NCBI GenBank assembly: GCA_012514415.1
Contig: JAAZAH010000138.1
Location: 1 to 11,883, forward strand
Reading direction: 5' to 3'
DNA length: 11,883 nt
Source: Sandaracinaceae bacterium
GTDB lineage: Bacteria > Myxococcota_A > Polyangia > Polyangiales > Houyiibacteriaceae
This document shows positions 7,421 to 11,883 of this stretch, piece by piece. How positions within the stretch are numbered: the first letter of the stretch is position 1; each line of letters starts with the position of its first letter. Made by a program: the position numbers and the translations under genes. The notes beneath the pieces are model-generated. The model searched no databases and was not told the origin of the DNA. It saw only the letters and a list, made by a program, of their open reading frames with translations.

Positions 7421-9121
7421 TCAGAGTCCGTAGGGGTTGCTCGGGAGTGGGGCCCGGCGCGTCGGGCGCATGGTTGAGCTTCCCTCGCTCGAGCTGCTCG
7501 ACGAAGAGGTCGAGGGCGCGGGCGCACTCGGGCTTTCGGAGGCGCTCGACGAAGACGTCGTGGGGGTCGCCGCGGGGCGCGCCTGCGGGCGAACCGGTCG
7601 CGTAGGACGGCGCGTCATGGCCGACGCAGCGCGCTCCGCCTCCGCCTGTTTCTCGGCCTCCGCGGCCGCCGCTGCTGCTGCGGCCGCTTCCTCGGCGGCC
7701 CTCCGCTCGGCTTCTTCCTGCGCGAGACGCTCAGCTTCGGCGGCCTCGTCTTGCGCGCTCTTTTCGATGGCTTCGACGATCGTGTCGTCGCTCGAAGCGC
7801 CCGGCGCGGCGGGCTGCTCGATGATAACGGGCGCCACCTGCGGCGTGTCATCGCGGTTGATGAGGACGAACGCGAGGGCGCCAATGCCGATGAGGATCAA
7901 AAAGAGCAAGAGCGGGACCAGGATGCCCCCGCGTTTCTGCGGCTCCTGCGGCATCAGGGCGATCGATCCCGTCAACGTCGGCATCGAGAGATGGGATTGA
8001 GTGACACCCGTGAGCGTCTGATCTTGAGCGACGGGTCGCGCGCCGGAGTGCGTGATCGAGCTACTCGAACCGTCCCGCGGGATGGGGAGCGTCGTCTCAC
8101 CGAGGCCGGCTTGGCCGAGCTGAGAGATCGCCTCGCGGATCCGCTCGCGCTCGGCTTCGATCTTATCGCCGAGAAACTCCATCACGAGCTGGCTCACCTG
8201 CCGCTGCGTACCGATGCCGCCGTTGGCAAGTGCGGTCTCTTCGAGCGCGTCGATGAACTCGTTGGCCGATTGGAAGCGCTCCTCGGGCACTCGTGCGAGC
8301 GCTTTTTCGACAATGGCGTCGAAGGGCTCTAGATCGGGCCAAACCTCGGAGGGCTTGGGGATGGGATCTTGGAGGATCTTTGCGAGCGTCTGCGCGTTGG
8401 TCTGACCGCGGAACAGTCGGCGCCCAGTGAGCGTCTCCCAAAGCACGATGCCCATCGAGAAAATATCCGAAACCTGGGTCGACTCGCCGGTGGATGCCTG
8501 TTCGGGCGCCATATAGCTGAGCTTGCCTTTGAACTGGCCCGCGCGCGTCGACGACATGCGGACCTCGGCCTTCGCCACGCCGAAGTCGGTGAGGCGCGCA
8601 ATGCCGTCCGAGCCGACCATCACGTTGTGAGGCGAGATGTCGCGGTGGACGAGGTTCATCGGATTGCCCTCTTCGTCCGTGAGCTCATGCGCCGCCGCAA
8701 GGCCGGCGAGGGCGTCGAGCACGATGCGCGAGACAAGCGGGGTCGGGAGGCGCTTCCCAGCCTTGGCGGCGCGTCCGAGTAGACCACCCAAATGGTCGCC
8801 CTCGATATAATCCATCACGAGGAAATAGCCGTCGCCGCCGGTATCGTTGATATCGGTCGTCGGGACGACGTTCGGGTGCCGGATGCGCGCCGCGAGGCGC
8901 GCCTCGTCGAGGAACATCGAGATGAATTCCTCTTCGTAGGCAAGGTGCGCGTGAAGGACCTTGATGGCGACGAGTCGCTCGAAACCCGCGACGCCCTGAG
9001 CGCGCGCGATGTACACAGCCGCCATTCCACCCGAGGCGAGCTGAGTGATCACTTCGTAGCGGCCGAGCCTTCGTCCGGCCAAATTGCGCGGCGCTTCGGT
9101 ATTTTCAGCAGGTGCGCTCAT
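7421..9121 (-). CDS. Membrane-anchored Ser/Thr protein kinase
   Basis: This is a Hanks-type (PknB-like) kinase of 566 residues. The catalytic domain is at about 22-295: glycine loop LASGGMAAVY at 28-37, Lys54 in VAIKV, Glu73 on helix C, the HRDISPHN loop with Asp161, DFG at 179-181, and APE at 205-207. All catalytic residues are present. A linker of about 100 residues leads to one membrane helix at about 398-421. Beyond it lie an Ala/Glu coiled coil (about 450-500) and a Ser/Pro-rich tail, with no recognisable sensor domain. The kinase faces the cytoplasm and the tail the periplasm. I chose the ATG at 9121, whose A is the last base of the preceding gene's stop (TGATG), with AGGA eight bases upstream. 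A TTG at 9124 is possible. Translation is probably coupled to the TPR protein. Substrates cannot be read from sequence. Confidence 0.93.
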   Translation of the reverse strand: MSAPAENTEAPRNLAGRRLGRYEVITQLASGGMAAVYIARAQGVAGFERLVAIKVLHAHLAYEEEFISMFLDEARLAARIRHPNVVPTTDINDTGGDGYFLVMDYIEGDHLGGLLGRAAKAGKRLPTPLVSRIVLDALAGLAAAHELTDEEGNPMNLVHRDISPHNVMVGSDGIARLTDFGVAKAEVRMSSTRAGQFKGKLSYMAPEQASTGESTQVSDIFSMGIVLWETLTGRRLFRGQTNAQTLAKILQDPIPKPSEVWPDLEPFDAIVEKALARVPEERFQSANEFIDALEETALANGGIGTQRQVSQLVMEFLGDKIEAERERIREAISQLGQAGLGETTLPIPRDGSSSSITHSGARPVAQDQTLTGVTQSHLSMPTLTGSIALMPQEPQKRGGILVPLLLFLILIGIGALAFVLINRDDTPQVAPVIIEQPAAPGASSDDTIVEAIEKSAQDEAAEAERLAQEEAERRAAEEAAAAAAAAAEAEKQAEAERAASAMTRRPTRPVRPQARPAATPTTSSSSASESPSAPAPSTSSSSSSSEGSSTMRPTRRAPLPSNPYGL

Positions 9122-10110
9122 CAAAACCGTCCTTCCACTGTCAGAGACATCATATCACGCCCGACAGCGGCGTTGAGCTTCGGTTTTTTGGAGGCGGCTT
9201 CATCGCTTTTGCCGCCAGACCAATCGGTGAAAAGGGCCGTGACAAGGGCGACGACTCCCACGCCGGCCGCCGAGAAGGCGAGCCCGTTCGTGACGCGCTG
9301 GAGGCGCTTTCCATCGGAAGCAAGTTCGGCGGCGGCGTCACGATCCCCCGCTTCGATCGCCGCGTCGTAGTCACTCTTTTTTTGGTTCGTTGCGATGCCA
9401 GGATAGATCGCGCCGGCACCCGCCGCGACCGCGACGCCGAGCGTGGTGAAGAAGACCGCGCGATGCAGCCCCTTTTTCTCGGATCCGGAGTCGGCAGCCG
9501 CGCCGCTCACCGTGACGGTCTCGCCCGTTGCGGTGGTGACGACTTTGGGCTCGGGCGGCGGAGGCGCGATGAACTCGAGGTTCGAGCTCCCACCCGCCTG
9601 CGGGGTGATGCGTTCGGTCTTTCGGCCGCCAGGGAACTCCGCGATCACGGCAAGCGAGCGACCGGGACGGAGGAAAAAGCTCGAGTGAAACTGGATGGCG
9701 CCCGCGGCCGTGATGGTGCACTCCGCATCGCACTTCGTGTTGACCCGATGGAATTTGGTCTCGGCCTCGCGGATCACTTCTTCGGCATGATCGAGATCGA
9801 GGCCTTCTTCACCGTGAAGCTCAACGAGGCGAAGGGCGATGTTGGCGGCGCGGAGCTCGTTATCGAGCTCGAGGTGCATATTCATCGCTTGAATGAGGGC
9901 GATACCCGAAGGGGCGTAGCGATAGGCGGTCTCGAATGCGCGCGCAGCCGTTTGGAAATCATCTTCGTTGAAGGCACGCACTCCCTCATCGTAAGCCGCA
10001 GCGGCCCTTCGTCTATCCTCATCGCTGATTTGCGCAGCGGCGATGGACGCGGCAAGAAAGGTGAGTAGGGCGGAGAGGAGCGGAATGATACGAGAGAATG
10101 TGGGCTTCAC
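9121..10110 (-). CDS. Secreted TPR protein with PEGA-like domain and two membrane helices
   Basis: The 329-residue product begins with a signal peptide (residues 1-26, probable cut AAA-Q). A helical TPR-like region follows at about 35-98 (YDEGVRAFNEDDFQTAARAF). Next is a β-rich PEGA-like segment at 120-182, with Cys127 and Cys131, then a Pro-rich linker. Hydrophobic helices lie at about 218-240 and 273-294, with a charged segment of about 30 residues between them. The tail ends in MMSLTVEGRF. Most of the protein should lie in the periplasm. Its biochemical role is unknown; similar TPR/PEGA proteins are common in Myxococcota, and I infer an envelope or sensing role. The GTG start at 10110 has GAGG five bases upstream. 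The stop shares a base with the kinase start, so the two proteins are made together and may interact. Confidence 0.85.
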   Translation of the reverse strand: MKPTFSRIIPLLSALLTFLAASIAAAQISDEDRRRAAAAYDEGVRAFNEDDFQTAARAFETAYRYAPSGIALIQAMNMHLELDNELRAANIALRLVELHGEEGLDLDHAEEVIREAETKFHRVNTKCDAECTITAAGAIQFHSSFFLRPGRSLAVIAEFPGGRKTERITPQAGGSSNLEFIAPPPPEPKVVTTATGETVTVSGAAADSGSEKKGLHRAVFFTTLGVAVAAGAGAIYPGIATNQKKSDYDAAIEAGDRDAAAELASDGKRLQRVTNGLAFSAAGVGVVALVTALFTDWSGGKSDEAASKKPKLNAAVGRDMMSLTVEGRF

Positions 10111-10444
10111 GTGGACCTCAACCTATGGGCAATCCTCAGGGTAGCTCACCCCTCGAATGCACCCATCACAAACGAAGGATGCCTTTGTTGGAGGCCATGC
10201 GTCAAGAGTGAAGCAAAAATCTCTCGTAAAGGTGACGACTCTTTTCTGCGGCCGCGTGCCCTGCCGTAAAACGAAAGAGACTCGAGGCCCGGTTAAGTGA
10301 CACTTTTGCGCCCTTCGCGGGAATCAGCCGGTCTTGATTTGCGGGCAGAAGCATGCGCGTTGTGTAGGTGCGGTAAAATTGTGACCGCCGCACATTTTTT
10401 ACCAGGGGCCACGCGGAGGATGGCAACCCAAGGCGCGATCTCTC
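10111..10444. other. Divergent intergenic region between TPR protein and FUSC genes
   Basis: These 334 bases should hold promoters for both genes. On the plus strand TAAAAT (10374-10379, 5 of 6 for a -10 box) lies within the palindrome described separately, but no -35 box is evident. A small perfect inverted repeat AAGTG-A-CACTT lies at 10295-10305. No convincing minus-strand promoter was found. A GGAGG immediately before an ATG at 10420 leads into a short frame that ends at 10527 and is probably not a gene. Confidence 0.45.
10372..10403. repeat. Imperfect palindrome upstream of the FUSC gene
   Basis: GGTAAAATTGTG (10372-10383) and CACATTTTTTACC (10391-10403) pair around a seven-base centre, with one small internal mismatch. 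The left arm contains a -10-like TAAAAT. It could be a repressor operator over a promoter, or a hairpin in the leader RNA. Confidence 0.5.
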
Positions 10445-11674
10445 ATGATGAAGCCTTGGATGACGCATCCTCCAAGAGAGAACGATTCGACCGCGAGAGA
10501 AGGCCAAGGGGACCCCAACAGACTTGATACGAGCTTGAGCGAGCGAACGACCCAAGACGGAAACGTGGCCGCCGACGCCGTCTTGCCTTCCGTGGGTCGC
10601 CTTCAAGCATTTCTCCATCTCCTCTCACCTTCGGAGATGGCCCGAAACCTTGTCCTCGCGGAGCCGCCCTCGGTCTGGAACTCGGCCTTTGCGGGCGTCC
10701 AAGCCGCGCTCGTGATTCTGATCGCGCTCCCCGCCGTTCAGCTTTCGCCTCGGCCACACCTGATTGGGTTTGCCGCGCTTGGGGCGCTCCCTGCGCTCTT
10801 CGGTCGCTTTCATCCGCCAGAAGAACGGGGGCGGATCGTGGCCTTATGCGGGCTTTGGCAGACGATTGCGGTGGGGAGCATGTCTGCTCTGTCGCTCTTT
10901 ACTTCGAATGAGCATCTGATCCTCCTCGGACTCGCCGCGGCCTGCGGGATTTTCTATTTCGTCACAGCGACCATCCGGCCCGGTCCTCCAGGAGCGCTCA
11001 TCTTCATGTTCGCGGGGGGCGCGGCGATCACGCCGATCACCGCTTGGTCTGTCGTTCTTGAACGCATGGCGGTCACGGCAGCCGTGAGCGGTCTCAGCTG
11101 GCTCATCTGCGCCCTCACCGAGCGATGGAGGCAACGCGCCACACCCGAGCGGCGTTTTCCGATGGATCCACAGCGTCCTCTCGTTGCCCGTAGCCGTGTT
11201 TCACTTCGCGTGGCTGTGGCGGCGGCCGGCGCGCTCTTCATCGCACATGCGCTCGGAGCCGAGCGCCCCGAATGGGCCGCGATGGGGGCCGTCGCCGTGA
11301 TGCAGGGCGTCCACTTGCGCGTGAAGATGGAGCGAGCAATTCAGCGTACGATCGGAACGCTCATCGGCGCGGTGCTTGTCTGGCTCATCCTTGTTGCCGA
11401 GCCCAACGCGTGGATCGTCATCGCGAGCGTTGCCGCCTTCCAGTTCCTTACCGAGGTCATCATTGGCTACAATTACGCCCTCGGGCAGATCGTGATCACG
11501 CCGATGGCGCTTCTCATGGCGTATCTCGCGGCACCACCCGGAGGGGCGGACCCGAGCATGGCCGGTGAGCGCTTCATCAGCACGCTGATTGGTGCGAGCC
11601 TTGGCCTCGTCTTCGCGATCGCCGTCTCCGATGCCGAAGCCCGGCGTGAGCTCATTCACGGCCCTTGCCGCTGA
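10445..11674 (+). CDS. FUSC-family (fusaric acid resistance-like) membrane protein
   Basis: The product has up to 409 residues. From about residue 80 it is highly hydrophobic, in two blocks: helices at roughly 82-120, 135-175 and 184-224, then after a basic loop a second block at 252-395. That second block (RVSLRVAVAAAGALFIAHAL, MGAVAVMQG, RTIGTLIGAVLVWLI) matches the FUSC-like pattern seen in aromatic-acid efflux and AaeB/YccS-type proteins. Substrate and direction cannot be told. The start is uncertain. ATG at 10445 has no clear ribosome site, and the first 27 codons include three AGA codons, which are rare in the rest of the gene. A GTG at 10565 would give VAADAVLPSVGRL. No partner membrane-fusion or outer-membrane gene is adjacent. 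The gene converges on pilT with a 12-base gap. Confidence 0.82.
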   Translation: MMKPWMTHPPRENDSTAREGQGDPNRLDTSLSERTTQDGNVAADAVLPSVGRLQAFLHLLSPSEMARNLVLAEPPSVWNSAFAGVQAALVILIALPAVQLSPRPHLIGFAALGALPALFGRFHPPEERGRIVALCGLWQTIAVGSMSALSLFTSNEHLILLGLAAACGIFYFVTATIRPGPPGALIFMFAGGAAITPITAWSVVLERMAVTAAVSGLSWLICALTERWRQRATPERRFPMDPQRPLVARSRVSLRVAVAAAGALFIAHALGAERPEWAAMGAVAVMQGVHLRVKMERAIQRTIGTLIGAVLVWLILVAEPNAWIVIASVAAFQFLTEVIIGYNYALGQIVITPMALLMAYLAAPPGGADPSMAGERFISTLIGASLGLVFAIAVSDAEARRELIHGPCR

Positions 11675-11690
11675 GCGCCTCCGCGCTCAG
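11671..11690. terminator. Hairpin spanning both convergent stop codons
   Basis: CTGAGCGC, a four-base loop and GCGCTCAG form a perfect 8-bp stem. The left arm holds the TGA of the FUSC gene and the right arm the TGA of pilT (read as TCA). No T-run follows on either side, so it may only weakly terminate transcription or mainly protect 3' ends. Confidence 0.45.
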
Positions 11691-11883
11691 CGACGCCCGC
11701 TGGATTTCTGGAGCATCGCTTCGAATTCGCCTGGATCGGGTGAGCGGAACATCGCGTCTTCGAGCGTGATGTAGCCGCCTGCGTAAAGCGAGTAGAGGCT
11801 TTGGTTCATCGTCTGCATTCCGCTCGAACCCTGACCTGTTTGCATCGCAGCATGGATCTGGTGAATCTTATTTTCACGCATCA
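11687..11883 (-). CDS. pilT: Type IV pilus retraction ATPase, C-terminal end only
   Basis: Only the last 65 codons are in the window; the 5' part lies beyond the right edge. The visible tail reads MRENKIHQIHAAMQTG, then GMQTMNQSLYSLYAGGYITLEDAMFRS in outline, ending DPGEFEAMLQKSSGRR. The HQI-(x)-MQTG and GMQTMNQSL segments are typical of the PilT C-terminal domain, which lies after the catalytic Walker and His boxes. The ATG near the edge is internal: the preceding codon ends in TG, fitting the Leu of a family-like LMREN. PilT drives pilus retraction at the PilC platform. A PilU or another PilT paralogue cannot be excluded from the tail alone. It lies on the same strand as pilC and pilS. Confidence 0.85.
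   Translation of the reverse strand, partial: MRENKIHQIHAAMQTGQGSSGMQTMNQSLYSLYAGGYITLEDAMFRSPDPGEFEAMLQKSSGRR

Noticed and set aside
7490..7760. Apparent repeat array in the 3' part of the kinase gene
   Set aside because: The repeats are mixed Ser and Ala codons of a low-complexity tail; there are no regular units and spacers, so it is not CRISPR or a tandem-repeat locus.
9112..10068. 318-codon frame on the plus strand
   Set aside because: It is antisense to the TPR protein gene, which has a signal peptide, TPR pattern and ribosome site. The opposite frame is charged and featureless.
10420..10527. Short frame beginning ATGGCAACC after GGAGG
   Set aside because: The ribosome-site spacing is too short, the product is Arg-rich with no hydrophobic or domain pattern, and it overlaps the FUSC frame.
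10202..10618. 138-codon frame on the minus strand upstream of the TPR gene
   Set aside because: It runs antisense into the FUSC gene and has no recognisable domain or clear ribosome site; codon use looks random.

Overview
The window is GC-rich chromosomal DNA that most resembles a member of the Myxococcota (former Deltaproteobacteria), possibly Bradymonadales-like. This rests on a large membrane Ser/Thr kinase with an HRDISPHN catalytic loop, an FHA/zinc-ribbon protein, a secreted TPR protein with a PEGA-like part, and a type IV pilus set with pilC followed directly by pilS. The taxonomic call is an inference from gene content and style. No rRNA, tRNA, insertion sequence, phage gene or CRISPR array was seen.

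Layout. 1-710 (-): FHA-domain protein, cut by the window edge. 757-786: a perfect hairpin terminator. 823-2013 (-): single-pass membrane protein of unknown function. 2014-2368: divergent intergenic region with a candidate promoter for the membrane protein. 2369-4203 (+): trpD and trpC, overlapping by 4 bases. 4226-5905 (-): PilS-type sensor histidine kinase. 5918-7126 (-): pilC, with a plausible promoter just upstream. 7127-7420: intergenic. 7421-9121 (-): Ser/Thr protein kinase. 9121-10110 (-): secreted TPR/PEGA-like protein, joined to the kinase by a TGATG junction. 10111-10444: divergent intergenic region with an imperfect palindrome. 10445-11674 (+): FUSC-family membrane protein. 11687-11883 (-): 3' end of pilT.

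How the genes fit together. On the minus strand the order is pilT, (FUSC on the other strand), TPR protein, Ser/Thr kinase, pilC, pilS. In Myxococcus-type clusters pilB, pilT, pilC, pilS, pilR and pilA lie together. Here a two-gene kinase unit and a convergent transporter-like gene separate pilT from pilC, and trpDC occupies the place where pilR would be expected after pilS. The TPR-kinase pair may be a small envelope-sensing unit; any link to the pilus rests on position alone. trpD and trpC encode the second and fourth steps of tryptophan synthesis from chorismate; the other trp genes are not in the window.

No clear new defence or mobile system is present. The points most worth checking are the TPR-kinase pair within the pil genes, a TrpC active-site substitution, a hairpin formed from two convergent stop codons, and several promoter or operator candidates.
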